A stretch of DNA of 64,000 bases, taken from positions 144,100-208,099 of the forward strand of contig NZ_VZQQ01000013.1 in NCBI RefSeq assembly GCF_014397785.1. The letters run 5' to 3'. The notes below the pieces were generated by a model that was not told the origin of the DNA, ran no database searches, and saw nothing but the letters and a program-made list of their open reading frames with translations. Shown one piece after another: positions 36,650 through 45,431 of the stretch. A program made the translations under genes and the position numbers. The number at the start of each line of letters is the position of its first letter. The stretch's first letter is position 1. This DNA is from Paraburkholderia podalyriae (lineage in GTDB: Bacteria; Pseudomonadota; Gammaproteobacteria; Burkholderiales; Burkholderiaceae).

Positions 36650-37498
36650 ATGAAACTGCTTCGTTATGGGCCGAAAGGCCAGGAAAAGCCGGGCCTGGTC
36701 GACGCGCAAGGCAAGATTCGCGATCTGTCGAAGGTGGTGGGCGATATCGACGGCGCTGCGCTCAGCGATGAAAGCCTCGCGAAACTGCGCGCGCTCGATC
36801 CGGCAACGCTGCCGATCGTCGAAGGCAATCCACGCGTGGGACCGTGCGTCGGCAAGATCGGCAAATTCATCTGCATCGGCCTGAACTACGCGGATCACGC
36901 GGCGGAATCGAATCTGCCGGTGCCAGCCGAACCGGTCATCTTCAACAAGTGGACGAGCGCGATCAGCGGCCCGAACGACGACATCGAAATCCCGCGCGGT
37001 TCGAAGAAGACCGATTGGGAAGTGGAACTCGGCGTCGTGATCGGCAAGGCGGCGAAGTATGTCGACGAAGCGAACGCGCTCGAGCACGTGGCCGGCTACT
37101 GCGTCATCAACGACGTGTCGGAGCGCGAATGGCAGGTCGAGCGCGGCGGCACGTGGGACAAGGGCAAGGGCTTCGACACGTTCGGGCCGATCGGCCCGTG
37201 GGTCGTCACGCGCGATGAAGTCGCCGATCCGCAGAACCTGAGCCTGTGGCTCGAAGTGGACGGCCATCGCTACCAGAACGGCAGCACGAAGACGATGATC
37301 TTCAGTGTCGCGAAGCTGGTGTCGTATGTGTCGCAGTGCATGAGCCTGCAGCCGGGCGACGTAATCTCGACGGGCACGCCGCCGGGCGTGGGCATGGGCG
37401 TGAAGCCGAACCCGGTGTTTCTGAAACCGGGGCAGACGGTGCGCCTTGGTATCGAAGGGCTGGGCGAGCAGACGCAGACGACGTACGCGGCGGAGTGA
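36650..37498 (+). CDS. FAH-family 2,4-diketo-3-deoxy-L-fuconate hydrolase
   Basis: This 282-aa fumarylacetoacetate-hydrolase-fold enzyme has a C-terminal catalytic domain carrying IGLNYADHAAES and the metal-binding DWEVELGVVIGK. In the pathway it would cut the diketo acid to pyruvate and L-lactate. The start at 36650 has AAGGGA upstream; the frame is open further 5' but without a binding site. It is the last gene of the operon and is followed by a strong terminator. Confidence 0.9.
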   Translation: MKLLRYGPKGQEKPGLVDAQGKIRDLSKVVGDIDGAALSDESLAKLRALDPATLPIVEGNPRVGPCVGKIGKFICIGLNYADHAAESNLPVPAEPVIFNKWTSAISGPNDDIEIPRGSKKTDWEVELGVVIGKAAKYVDEANALEHVAGYCVINDVSEREWQVERGGTWDKGKGFDTFGPIGPWVVTRDEVADPQNLSLWLEVDGHRYQNGSTKTMIFSVAKLVSYVSQCMSLQPGDVISTGTPPGVGMGVKPNPVFLKPGQTVRLGIEGLGEQTQTTYAAE

Positions 37499-37534
37499 CG
37501 CGCGGGCGGTTCGCGAGTTAAGCCGCGGTTTGAG

Positions 37535-37570
37535 AAGCCGTTCCCGTTTTATGCGGGAACGGCTTTTTTA
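37535..37570 (+). terminator. Rho-independent terminator of the sugar operon
   Basis: A perfect 12-bp stem (AAGCCGTTCCCG / CGGGAACGGCTT) with a 7-nt loop is followed by TTTTTTATTTT. It lies 36 bp after the hydrolase stop. Confidence 0.95.
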
Positions 37571-37792
37571 TTTTGAGCCATCAGATTCATCCATCGCCCA
37601 TATTGCCGACCGTCGCTCCTTGGTAGTTTGGTGGGGCAGGCAGTGAGCGTGTTTTCAAATCGGGTCGCGCCTTGCATCGATCTGGCCGATTGATTGGCCA
37701 GTTACTCAACTCGCGGTATCCAGCCGCGCGGATCGTCACCCTGCGCGTGTCCACGTCGACAGCTCGCATGCGGTGATAGCGGCGGGGTATTG

Positions 37793-38593
37793 ATGCTGTT
37801 CAGTCGGGATTTCAGATCGCTAAAAGATGCGTGGGCGTTCCGTCTGGCTTTCTGGTGGCGTGGGGTGGGCGCGCAATTGACGAGCGGCGAAAGCGATGAG
37901 GTGCAGCACGCTCTCAATGCCGCCCGCGATGACTTCCTCCGCTGGGCGGAGCCGGAGTCGTGGGCCGCTTCGAACCCGGATATGCACGACCTGAGACGTA
38001 TGCTGTCGTGGCTCCATCGCGGTTCCTACGTTGTCCACAAGATGAACGACCAGCAGGTCAAAAGGGCCGTCTATCAGGAGGTCGCGCGGGGCAAACTGTT
38101 GTTCCTGCCGCCGCGGGAAGAGGTTCAGAGGTATATCGAGGAGGCGCGGAAACAGCGGAGGGGGGCGGCGACGAATCGGCCGGCGCAGCGAGACGAACTG
38201 GCGGACGTTGCAAACGGCGCTCAGTCTGTCCAGGTCTCTTCGGCGGTGGATGCTGAGATGGAGCCTGTCATTGCGGCTCAGGGCGGTGCGGACATGTATT
38301 TCGAGCGCGAAACATCGGCAATGCCGCTTGGTGACGCCCAGCCGTTCGTGTATGCGCCAGACCCGGCGGACGGTGACGTGATGGAATTGACAGCACGCGG
38401 TGTCCGCATGACGAGCAATGAGCCTGGAGGATTCCGCACTAATCCTAACGGGCTTGATGTGGATTATTTTGATGCGGACGGTGATCTTTGCGCTCAATAC
38501 CATGGAAGTCACGGTGAGCCCCACGGACACAATTTTGTCGACGGAAAGAGAGATAACGCTCATCTCCCGATGTCGCGCATCGACTGTCGATAA
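37793..38593 (+). CDS. Candidate polymorphic toxin or effector
   Basis: This protein of 266 aa starts MLFSRDFRSLKDAW. Residues 1-125 are helical and Trp-rich, 125-195 form a polar linker, and 200-266 are a compact C-terminal module with a His cluster HGSHGEPHGHNF (237-248) and DGKRDNAHLPM. Constant N-terminus, variable linker and short C-terminal module followed by an immunity gene is the usual layout of polymorphic toxins. The Imm50-like gene starts 23 bp downstream. GC content in two hand-counted 60-base lines is 50-52%, against about 70% in the adjacent operon, indicating transfer. No known toxin family was recognised with certainty and no secretion gene is nearby. Confidence 0.6.
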   Translation: MLFSRDFRSLKDAWAFRLAFWWRGVGAQLTSGESDEVQHALNAARDDFLRWAEPESWAASNPDMHDLRRMLSWLHRGSYVVHKMNDQQVKRAVYQEVARGKLLFLPPREEVQRYIEEARKQRRGAATNRPAQRDELADVANGAQSVQVSSAVDAEMEPVIAAQGGADMYFERETSAMPLGDAQPFVYAPDPADGDVMELTARGVRMTSNEPGGFRTNPNGLDVDYFDADGDLCAQYHGSHGEPHGHNFVDGKRDNAHLPMSRIDCR

Positions 38594-38616
38594 CACCTGA
38601 AAATTTCGAGGAAGCG

Positions 38617-39084
38617 ATGCAGAAATCCGAGGAAACTTGGGGATGGGACCTGGCAACAAACGGTGAATCGATGGCGATCGTTTTGGGCGGATATCCATCT
38701 TTTCACGATTCGGCCGTCAGTACTTTTTCCATGCGCAGAGGGCGGCAAACCCGCGAAAGTGTCGACGCTCATCTCCTGCCGGACGAGCGCACCCGCGAAC
38801 TCGTGGACGTGCAGCTCGAAGTGCTTCACAACCGTTATGGACCAGCTTCCGCAGCGGGGCGATCGGATTATGTAGTCGTACTCGAGTTTCGGGACGTTCG
38901 AACATCGGAGATTGACGTTAATGCCATGCTCGAAGAGGCGACGATTATGGAAATGACGTTGTCGGAGTTGCCTGACGGCCTGTTAAAGCTGGATCTCATG
39001 CCGAACGTGGGTCTTGATGTTCAACTGACCTGCAAGGAGGCGGTAGTCACCGATATGCACCCCTACGTGCGCGATGTTACGTAA
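38617..39084 (+). CDS. Imm50-like immunity protein
   Basis: This 155-aa protein carries the motif GGYPSFHDS (24-32) after a Trp-containing N-terminus, then alternating beta strands such as DYVVVLEFRDV. This pattern resembles the Imm50 family of polymorphic-toxin immunity proteins. GAGGAAGCG gives a good ribosome binding site. It directly follows the candidate toxin and shares its lower GC content. Immunity is inferred from family resemblance and position. Confidence 0.7.
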   Translation: MQKSEETWGWDLATNGESMAIVLGGYPSFHDSAVSTFSMRRGRQTRESVDAHLLPDERTRELVDVQLEVLHNRYGPASAAGRSDYVVVLEFRDVRTSEIDVNAMLEEATIMEMTLSELPDGLLKLDLMPNVGLDVQLTCKEAVVTDMHPYVRDVT

Positions 39085-39140
39085 GCGAAGCAAAAGCGTG
39101 CGACTGCGACGACGATCAAAACTACACCGCTACCGGCACC

Positions 39141-39575
39141 CTACATCCCCGCCTCCTGCTCCCCATTCTCCCCAATCCGACTCACGGTCCCCTGCGCAAC
39201 CGCCACCAGTTTCTCGCGGTTCCCGTCCATCACGAACACGCTGCACTGGCACGTCGCCTGATGCCTGCCCGCATAGACGACGCTCGCGCGCGCGATCAGC
39301 GTGCCCTTCATCGCCGGGCGCAGATAGTTGATCTTGTACTCACTGGTCACGACTCTCGGACCAAGCGACAGCGCGCCCGCGAACGTCAACGCATTGTCGG
39401 CGAGGTAGCTGATGACCCCGCCATGCACGAAGCCATGCTGCTGCCGCAGTTCATCGCGAATCGGCAGACTGAGGGTGAGCTCGTCGCTGCCGGCGTGCAT
39501 CAACTCCGCGCCTAGCAGCATGCTGAACGGCTGGGCGTGCAGTGCGCCGCGCGCCCGGTCGAGTAGGTCGGTCAT
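39141..39575 (-). CDS. PaaI-type hotdog thioesterase
   Basis: This 144-aa hotdog-fold protein has the motif QHGFVHGGVISYLADNA, with catalytic Asp/Glu-type residues of the PaaI/YigI acyl-CoA thioesterase group. The start MTDLLDRARG has AAGGA upstream; the frame continues 14 codons further without a binding site. It probably hydrolyses aromatic or medium-chain acyl-CoA in the cytoplasm. It stands alone. Confidence 0.88.
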   Translation of the reverse strand: MTDLLDRARGALHAQPFSMLLGAELMHAGSDELTLSLPIRDELRQQHGFVHGGVISYLADNALTFAGALSLGPRVVTSEYKINYLRPAMKGTLIARASVVYAGRHQATCQCSVFVMDGNREKLVAVAQGTVSRIGENGEQEAGM

Positions 39576-39858
39576 CGTGGTTCCTTCGTGCAGGGTCTGT
39601 GTAGTGCATCGGTGCAACTAAGCATCCGCGCGGCGCGTGCCATGCGGTCCCTACCCACTCTAGGAAGTGCCGCTGCGCTGCGCAAGGTGATTCCTCGCGA
39701 TGAGCGGCGCATTATTGCGCAAACCAACCGAAATCGCGACGATCGCCGATGAAACCTGCACGTAGACCGCTTTTTGCGGGAATTGACCTCAAGCGGTTAA
39801 TCGGCCTGCCGTTAACCCTGATATAGCCCCCGTCATTCTTTGTTCCAAGGTGTCCCCG

Positions 39859-41481
39859 ATGTTCAGCAAGATCAAGGTCGCATCCGGCCTGCTATGTGTT
39901 CTGGCCGCGTTCTGCGGCTTCCAGCTCGTCACCGTAGGGCTGGGTTTCTGGTCGCTGACGCGCACGCATGACGACGTCGGCGATCTATCAAACATCGCGC
40001 TGAAGCAGGTCGACGCGGTCAACCAAACGACGCAGCGCCTGATGGACGCGCGCATCAACCTGTCGCGCGCCGGCACGCGGATGGTGCGCGGCGGCACCGA
40101 GCCCACGGACATCGTGCAGCACGCTCGCGAACAGCTCATCGCTGCCGATCAGTCGTTCGCGGCCTTCATCAGCGCGCAAAAGACCAGCGACGAAAACAGC
40201 GCGCTCGCCACCGCGCTCGCCGAACGCTACAAGGCGCTGCACGGCGCGCTCGCCGAGCTCGTGCAATACCTCGACTCGAACAACATCCAGGCTTTCCTCG
40301 ATCAGCCGACGCAGTCGTTTCAGGACGCCTATCTGGCGGAAGTGCGCACCTTCGTGCAATTCGGCGACGCCGCGAGCCGCGCGTCGATCGATTCGATCGA
40401 TGCGCGCGTGGCGGCGTTTCGCATCGTCAGTGCGGCGATTCTGCTCGTGCTCGTCGTCGGCATGCTCGCCGTTTACACGGCGCTGCGCCGTGGTGTCGTG
40501 GCGCCGCTCGAGGAGGCGGGCCGTCACTTCGAGCGTATCGCGCAAGGTCGTCTCGACCAGCCGGTCGTCGCGCGCGGCAGTAACGAAATCGGCCGCCTGT
40601 TCTCGGGCCTTGCCGCGATGCAGGCGAGCGTCGCTCGCACCGTCAACAGCGTGCGCGAATCGGCCGACTCGATCCATCTTGGCGCCAACGAAATCGCGAT
40701 CGGCAACGCCGATCTGTCGGCGCGCACCGAAAACCAGGCGGCATCGCTAGAACAAACCGCATCGAGCATGGAAGAACTCACGGCGACCGTGCGCCAGAAC
40801 GCCGATCACGCGCGCGAAGCCAATGCGCTCGCCGAGACCGCGCTCGACGCGACGTCACGCGGCAGCGAAGTCGTCAGCCAGGTGGTCGACAAGATGCGCG
40901 GCATCGCGCAGAGTTCGGACAAGATCGCCGAGATCATCTCGGTGATCGACGGCATCGCGTTCCAGACCAACATCCTTGCGCTGAATGCTGCCGTCGAGGC
41001 CGCGCGCGCGGGCGAGCAGGGCCGAGGCTTCGCGGTCGTGGCCGGCGAAGTGCGCGGCCTTGCGCAACGCAGCGCGCAGTCGGCGAAGGAAATCAAGACG
41101 CTGATTAGCGAATCCGTCGCGGAGATTCAAGGCGGTTCAACGCTCGTCGAGCGTGCTGGCGAAGCGATGAGCCACGTGTCGGCGTCGATCTCGCGCGTCA
41201 CGCAGATGATGGCCGAAATCAGCGCGTCGTCGCTCGAACAGAGCACCGGCATCGAGCAGGTGAACCAGGCGGTCGTGCAGATGGACGAGATGACGCAGCA
41301 GAACGCGGCGCTCGTCGAGCAGGCTGCTGCTGCGGCGGCTTCGCTGCATCAGCAAACCGAGCAATTGAAACAGGCGGTTTCCGTGTTCGAAATTTCTGAA
41401 AGTGTGTTGCGCACGCAACAGCGCGGTGTAGTGTCGCCTGCACATGCTGAATTCGCATTCAGTGGAATGCCCGCGCTCTAA
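39859..41481 (+). CDS. Methyl-accepting chemotaxis protein (Tar type)
   Basis: This 540-aa protein has a first membrane segment at about residues 8-30, a periplasmic four-helix ligand-binding domain and a second segment at about 190-212. A HAMP domain and the long cytoplasmic signalling coiled coil follow, containing IDGIAFQTNILALNAAVEAARAGEQGRGFAVVA, the conserved tip that contacts CheA/CheW. There is no C-terminal NWETF-type CheR tether. The ligand is unknown. The ATG has AAGG upstream, and a terminator follows. Confidence 0.95.
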   Translation: MFSKIKVASGLLCVLAAFCGFQLVTVGLGFWSLTRTHDDVGDLSNIALKQVDAVNQTTQRLMDARINLSRAGTRMVRGGTEPTDIVQHAREQLIAADQSFAAFISAQKTSDENSALATALAERYKALHGALAELVQYLDSNNIQAFLDQPTQSFQDAYLAEVRTFVQFGDAASRASIDSIDARVAAFRIVSAAILLVLVVGMLAVYTALRRGVVAPLEEAGRHFERIAQGRLDQPVVARGSNEIGRLFSGLAAMQASVARTVNSVRESADSIHLGANEIAIGNADLSARTENQAASLEQTASSMEELTATVRQNADHAREANALAETALDATSRGSEVVSQVVDKMRGIAQSSDKIAEIISVIDGIAFQTNILALNAAVEAARAGEQGRGFAVVAGEVRGLAQRSAQSAKEIKTLISESVAEIQGGSTLVERAGEAMSHVSASISRVTQMMAEISASSLEQSTGIEQVNQAVVQMDEMTQQNAALVEQAAAAAASLHQQTEQLKQAVSVFEISESVLRTQQRGVVSPAHAEFAFSGMPAL

Positions 41482-41513
41482 AGCGGCGATGCTTGAAAAC
41501 GGCGCAGAAATAG

Positions 41514-41542
41514 AAAATGGCCCGCGTAAAGCGAGCCATTTT
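41514..41542. terminator. Rho-independent terminator after the chemoreceptor gene
   Basis: AAAATGGC-C-CGC-N5-GCG-A-GCCATTTT forms an 11-pair stem with one mismatched pair and ends in T residues. It can serve both the chemoreceptor and the convergent cold-shock gene. Confidence 0.75.
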
Positions 41543-41613
41543 GCATTAGACGCAAGGGTCTGTAGAGGCGCCTATCGTAACGTCCAAGTCTGTCTCAAAG
41601 TACCCGAAGGAAC

Positions 41614-41817
41614 TTAGACCGGCTGGATGTTTGCGGCCTGCTTGCCCTTCGGGCCTTGCTTGACTTCGAACGACACTTTCTGGTTTTCCTGCAAGGACTT
41701 GAAGCCCGAAGACTGGATTTCCGAGAAGTGTGCAAACAGGTCTTCGCCGCCGTCGTCCGGGGTGATGAAGCCAAAGCCCTTTGCATCGTTAAACCACTTA
41801 ACAGTACCTGTTGCCAT
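41614..41817 (-). CDS. cspA: Cold-shock protein (CspA family)
   Basis: This 67-aa single OB-fold RNA/DNA-binding protein begins MATGTVKWFNDAKGFGFITPDDG and contains the RNP1-like KGFGFI and RNP2-like DLFAHFS motifs. GGA precedes the ATG by about 8 nt. A long upstream stretch with no gene (41818-42107) is typical of cold-shock mRNAs with a regulatory 5' leader. The exact paralogue letter is not certain. Confidence 0.95.
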   Translation of the reverse strand: MATGTVKWFNDAKGFGFITPDDGGEDLFAHFSEIQSSGFKSLQENQKVSFEVKQGPKGKQAANIQPV

Positions 41818-42107
41818 TTTTAATCCAAATAAATGTTGTGTATTGCATCGCGACCGCACTTGCTCAGTGCAAGAGCGAGCGCGAGGGAAGAGTTGTATCA
41901 CGTCTTTATGACGGACGCCAATCAACCTGCATCCGGGTATTCCCCGGTTTTGATGTTTTTTCGCGCTTTAAGAACGTCTGACGAGAACTTTTTTGCGGCA
42001 GGGTTTACCAGCGATGTAGATTTTACTCGCGACCGCGCAGCGATGATGCGTCATGCGTATCGCTTCTTATTGAGACGATCGAGCGCTCAACTTCAACTAT
42101 CGCTGGC
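41818..42107 (-). other. Probable long 5' leader and promoter of the cold-shock gene
   Basis: No gene is seen. It is AT-richer than its surroundings and lies wholly upstream of cspA on the minus strand. A GCACT-N5-AGTGC hairpin lies near 41858-41872. Cold-shock leaders of about 150 nt are known in other species; no specific cold box was identified. Confidence 0.45.
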
Positions 42108-43250
42108 TCAAATTTCGCTAAGTTCCTGCGCGCGATTCGGCGGCCAAGGCAGCGCCGCATAGGCGGAGACCAGGTGGTACGGCGTGGTTGACGGCATATC
42201 GGCGCGCGCGACGTGGCCGCTCGACGTCTTGCATTCGAACCAGCCGTGTTCATGCAAAAAGCATTGCTGAAAACGCGCGATCTGTTGCGGCAGCGCCGCA
42301 CGCACCGCCGGATCGTCGTGACACGCGAGCGCGCGCAGGTATTCCGTCTGCGCCCAGATCCGCTGGGTCGCGTCGCTGACCTGGCCAGCTTCGTCGAGCG
42401 ATGCGCACACGCCGCCGCTGTCCGGGTCCACGCCATGCTGCCGCGCGAAGTTGAAGGCGCGCGCCAGCGCTTCGGTGAGCCCGGTACCGTCGAACAGCGC
42501 GCCCGCCTGCCTGACCAGCCAATACCACTCGAACTGATGTCCCGGCTCCAGACGATTGCCGCTCGCGCCGATCGGCAATTCGGCGATGCAGCCGCTCGGC
42601 GCATGCACGAAATGTCGCGCGACCGCGCCAGCGAGCCGCCGCAACGCGGCACCGAATAGGTTGTCGCGCGTCGCTTCGCTGGCGGCGAGCCACGCTTCGG
42701 TCAGGTGCATCAGCGGATTCTGCAGCGGCGTGCCGGTGACCTTCGAAAAATCGACGTTGAGCGCCGCGTTGAACAGATCGCCGTCGGCCGCGAAGTTCGA
42801 CTGGATCAGCGCGGTCGTGCTGTGCACGAGCTTCAACGCGTCGGGGTTGTCGAAGCGCCGTGCGTATTCCGCGCACGCGAACACGATGAACGCGTGCGTG
42901 TAGAGGTCCTTGGTCGTGTCGAGCGGCACGCCGAGCGCGTCGACGCTGTAGAACCAGCCGCCGTGGTCGGCGTCCCGAAAGGTACGCGTCAGCGAATCGA
43001 ACAGCGCGCGCGCGTGTTCCATGTCGCCCGCTTGCGCATACGTGAACAACTGTCGCGCGCAAGCCATCGCCCGATAGCGCTGCGCGGGCAGCGGCTGTTC
43101 TCCTGTGGCGTCGAGCGCTTCGTAGGGCAGTTGCAACGCTGGGTTGAAACCGGGCCCGCGCCACATCGGCAGCACCACGTTCGCGAAGTGCTCGCGCAGC
43201 GCGGTCGCGGCGGTGGTTGTCGAAGCAGGGGGAGGGGTCGTACTTGGCAT
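42108..43250 (-). CDS. AGE-family sugar epimerase/isomerase
   Basis: This 380-aa alpha/alpha-barrel protein of the N-acylglucosamine 2-epimerase superfamily has DADHGGWFYSVDALG near the N-terminus and the histidine-bearing EPGHQFEWYWL segment that is catalytic in AGE and YihS. Relatives act as mannose/fructose isomerases, cellobiose epimerases or N-acetylglucosamine epimerases. No sugar transporter or kinase is beside it, so the substrate is unknown. Confidence 0.88.
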   Translation of the reverse strand: MPSTTPPPASTTTAATALREHFANVVLPMWRGPGFNPALQLPYEALDATGEQPLPAQRYRAMACARQLFTYAQAGDMEHARALFDSLTRTFRDADHGGWFYSVDALGVPLDTTKDLYTHAFIVFACAEYARRFDNPDALKLVHSTTALIQSNFAADGDLFNAALNVDFSKVTGTPLQNPLMHLTEAWLAASEATRDNLFGAALRRLAGAVARHFVHAPSGCIAELPIGASGNRLEPGHQFEWYWLVRQAGALFDGTGLTEALARAFNFARQHGVDPDSGGVCASLDEAGQVSDATQRIWAQTEYLRALACHDDPAVRAALPQQIARFQQCFLHEHGWFECKTSSGHVARADMPSTTPYHLVSAYAALPWPPNRAQELSEI

Positions 43251-43660
43251 GGTCGGGTGGTTCGGGCGCGCAACGTGCGCAATGTATCGAGGCAGGGTTC
43301 AGGGGCTGCGGGTCGGGATTCCGCTCGCCGAGGCCGCTACGGTGTGCGGCCTAGCATAAAGCAAACGCCTCGCGCTGGCACCTTGGGCCAAGCATCCGAA
43401 ATGGTCGACGCCATGAGGGCCGACAGTCGCATCACGCGATAGGTGCTTGAGCGATCTGCGCGCATGCCGAAGTTCCGGGACGACGACGCAAGGTCGTGAA
43501 AAGCGCGAGTGCGCGGGAAAGGCTCGAAAGGGCGCAAATCGTCGGGGAATGGCTTCGGCGCGGGCGAAGCGCCATGCGACAATGCTGGCTCCAAATATCC
43601 CAATGGCAATGACGAGCGGCATCCGGCGCCCGGTTCCCGGCGACGACCGCTCATTTCTCT
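43251..43660. other. Divergent intergenic region, no gene seen
   Basis: This lies between the leftward AGE gene and the rightward Ala-rich membrane protein gene. Open frames here are GC-rich shadows without ribosome binding sites. No clear promoter or repeat was picked out. Confidence 0.45.
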
Positions 43661-45004
43661 ATGGCAGATTCCGTAGCATCCCCGCAGTACAGACCCCGGC
43701 GCGTCGCTTCGAAGAAGCAGCGCGAGGGTGCCGTTTCCACCGAAACCGAAAACAAGCTGGCGCGCGCCGCGCGCTCGGCGCAACGCCTTGCGCAACTGAG
43801 CAGCGTCGCGCGCGACCACAGCACGCTCGACCTGTTTCCTGACGATCCGACCCGCGCGACGCTCGAGGCGATGAACATCGACGTCCGCCAAGGCACACTG
43901 CACGGCTTCGAATTACCGGACGTGGTGCTACAGGCGGTCGGCGCATTGGAACAACACGCGTCGCTCGACAAGGCGGCGCGCCGCGCACCGCGTGCGGCCA
44001 AGCTGGATGCGCCGGTGCCAGTGAACGAGCAGTTGAGCGGCTTTGGTGTGGAGCCGGTGATGGCGGCTGGCGCGCGCGCAAACGAAGGCGTGAACAGCAC
44101 CCCCGACGCTGCCGCGCCGAACGCGGAGGCTAACGCCGACGCCAAACCCACGGCGACGCCGCGTGAGCCATCCGCGCCGCTCAGTTCGGCGATGGCCGCC
44201 GCGACCGTCGCGCGCAGCGTGACCGCGCTGCGCCAGGCGGCTGAAGCGGAGTCGGCAGCGACGGCGGGCGCAGGCAAGCCGCAGCAGCGTTTCGCCGCGA
44301 CCTTCGCGAAAGCGGCGACGGCATCGCGCGACGCGGCCGCGGCTCCGGTTGCAACGTCCGCTGCAACCGACGGCAGTGGCGGGAGCCAGTCCACCGACGA
44401 GCCCGCGACGCGTACCCTGTCGGCCGCGACAGAGCCTATAACCGCGAAACAGGACGGCAAGCCCTCGACGGCCGCGCCGTTGACGACATCCTGGTCCGCG
44501 TCCGCAGACAACCACGCCGGCTTCGCCGCTTCGTGGCGTGACGCGGGCCGCATCGATGCGGCCGACACCGTGCTTCGCTCGGAGCCGGAACTCGACCTTG
44601 CGCGTGCCACCGCGTTCGCCGATACCGTCGATGCGCTCTACGGCGTGATCGCCGATCAACGCCGTGCCGCGACCGATCATTCGCGACGCATGAAATGGAT
44701 GCTGTCGATCGTGGTCGGTGCGCTGCTGGCAACAGTGGCGATCGGCATTGCGCAGACGCTGCTGCTGATGCGCCTCACTCGCGAGACGACGGCTCAGCAA
44801 CACCGCATCGAACAGATGATGCAGAACCAGCAGGCGGCGATGGTGAGTCTGCTCGACGCGCACACGGCGATGGTTGCGACGGCGACAGCGAATGCCGCCT
44901 CGACGCCCGCCGCGACGACTCCCACCGCGTCCCGACAGCCCGGCGCGATGCCGACGCACGCGAGACACGCCCGCGCTCCGCACGGCCGTCCGTCCAATCG
45001 CTGA
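43661..45004 (+). CDS. Ala-rich single-pass membrane protein of unknown function
   Basis: In this 447-aa protein residues 1-110 look globular (DLFPDDPTRATLEAMNID). Residues 110-270 are low-complexity Ala/Thr/Pro sequence, followed by a helical region, one membrane segment at about 345-371 and a short coiled coil (QQHRIEQMMQNQQ). The tail is Pro/His/Arg-rich. The N-terminal part should be cytoplasmic by the positive-inside rule (RRMKW before the helix). No family is recognised. Confidence 0.7.
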   Translation: MADSVASPQYRPRRVASKKQREGAVSTETENKLARAARSAQRLAQLSSVARDHSTLDLFPDDPTRATLEAMNIDVRQGTLHGFELPDVVLQAVGALEQHASLDKAARRAPRAAKLDAPVPVNEQLSGFGVEPVMAAGARANEGVNSTPDAAAPNAEANADAKPTATPREPSAPLSSAMAAATVARSVTALRQAAEAESAATAGAGKPQQRFAATFAKAATASRDAAAAPVATSAATDGSGGSQSTDEPATRTLSAATEPITAKQDGKPSTAAPLTTSWSASADNHAGFAASWRDAGRIDAADTVLRSEPELDLARATAFADTVDALYGVIADQRRAATDHSRRMKWMLSIVVGALLATVAIGIAQTLLLMRLTRETTAQQHRIEQMMQNQQAAMVSLLDAHTAMVATATANAASTPAATTPTASRQPGAMPTHARHARAPHGRPSNR

Positions 45005-45098
45005 ATCGGGGCGTTGTTGCAATGCAACAAATCCGTGCTCAACGAGATGGCGACGGCCCGTCGCACGAAAATTTGCTGCATTGCACTAGCTTTTGCCT

Positions 45099-45133
45099 AG
45101 GGGAAACCCGTATAATCGCAACTAAGGGAAAAC
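45099..45133 (+). promoter_or_regulatory. Promoter with flanking direct repeats
   Basis: A perfect -10 hexamer TATAAT lies at 45111-45116. It is flanked by AGGGGAAACC (45099-45108) and AGGGAAAACC (45124-45133), 25 bp apart. No good -35 lies at standard spacing, so an activator or operator role for the repeats is possible. Confidence 0.5.
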
Positions 45134-45164
45134 CTAGCAATGCAGTCACTAACCGGGAGTCGCC

Positions 45165-45323
45165 ATGAGCTACATCTTTGCACTGTTCCAAAAGGTCAGC
45201 GACCTCTTTGCGTCGCCCCATCTGCCGCTGGATTCGGACTATTCGTACGCAGCGCGTGCGCGTGAAGCGGAGCGGGTGCGCCGCGCGCAGGCCACGCTGT
45301 TCGGCATCAAGCTGACGGATTAA
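45165..45323 (+). CDS. 52-aa small basic protein
   Basis: It begins MSYIFALFQKVSDLF (amphipathic helix) and continues with a charged helix (YAARAREAERVRRAQATLFGIKLTD). GGGAG lies 5 nt before the ATG, a TATAAT box lies about 50 bp upstream and a strong terminator follows, which together make a complete small transcription unit. It is somewhat reminiscent of the short DUF3563-type proteins of Burkholderia, but that is a guess. Confidence 0.65.
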   Translation: MSYIFALFQKVSDLFASPHLPLDSDYSYAARAREAERVRRAQATLFGIKLTD

Positions 45324-45390
45324 GACCAGCAGCACCGTCCCGAGCGCGAGACAACGCGCCGGGCGCGCACCTCGGGTGCGCTTTCCACCG

Positions 45391-45431
45391 AGCCACTATT
45401 CGTGAAATACGAATCGTGGCTTTGTTTTTTT
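45391..45431 (+). terminator. Rho-independent terminator after the 52-aa gene
   Basis: AGCCAC-T-ATTCGT-N5-ACGAAT-C-GTGGCT forms a 12-pair stem with one mismatch and is followed by TTGTTTTTTT. It lies 67 bp after the stop codon. Confidence 0.9.

Noticed and set aside
37694..37792. 33-codon upstream extension of the candidate toxin
   Set aside because: The extension (Cys/Pro/Arg-rich) looks non-coding, and the ATG at 37793 begins a helix-forming sequence.
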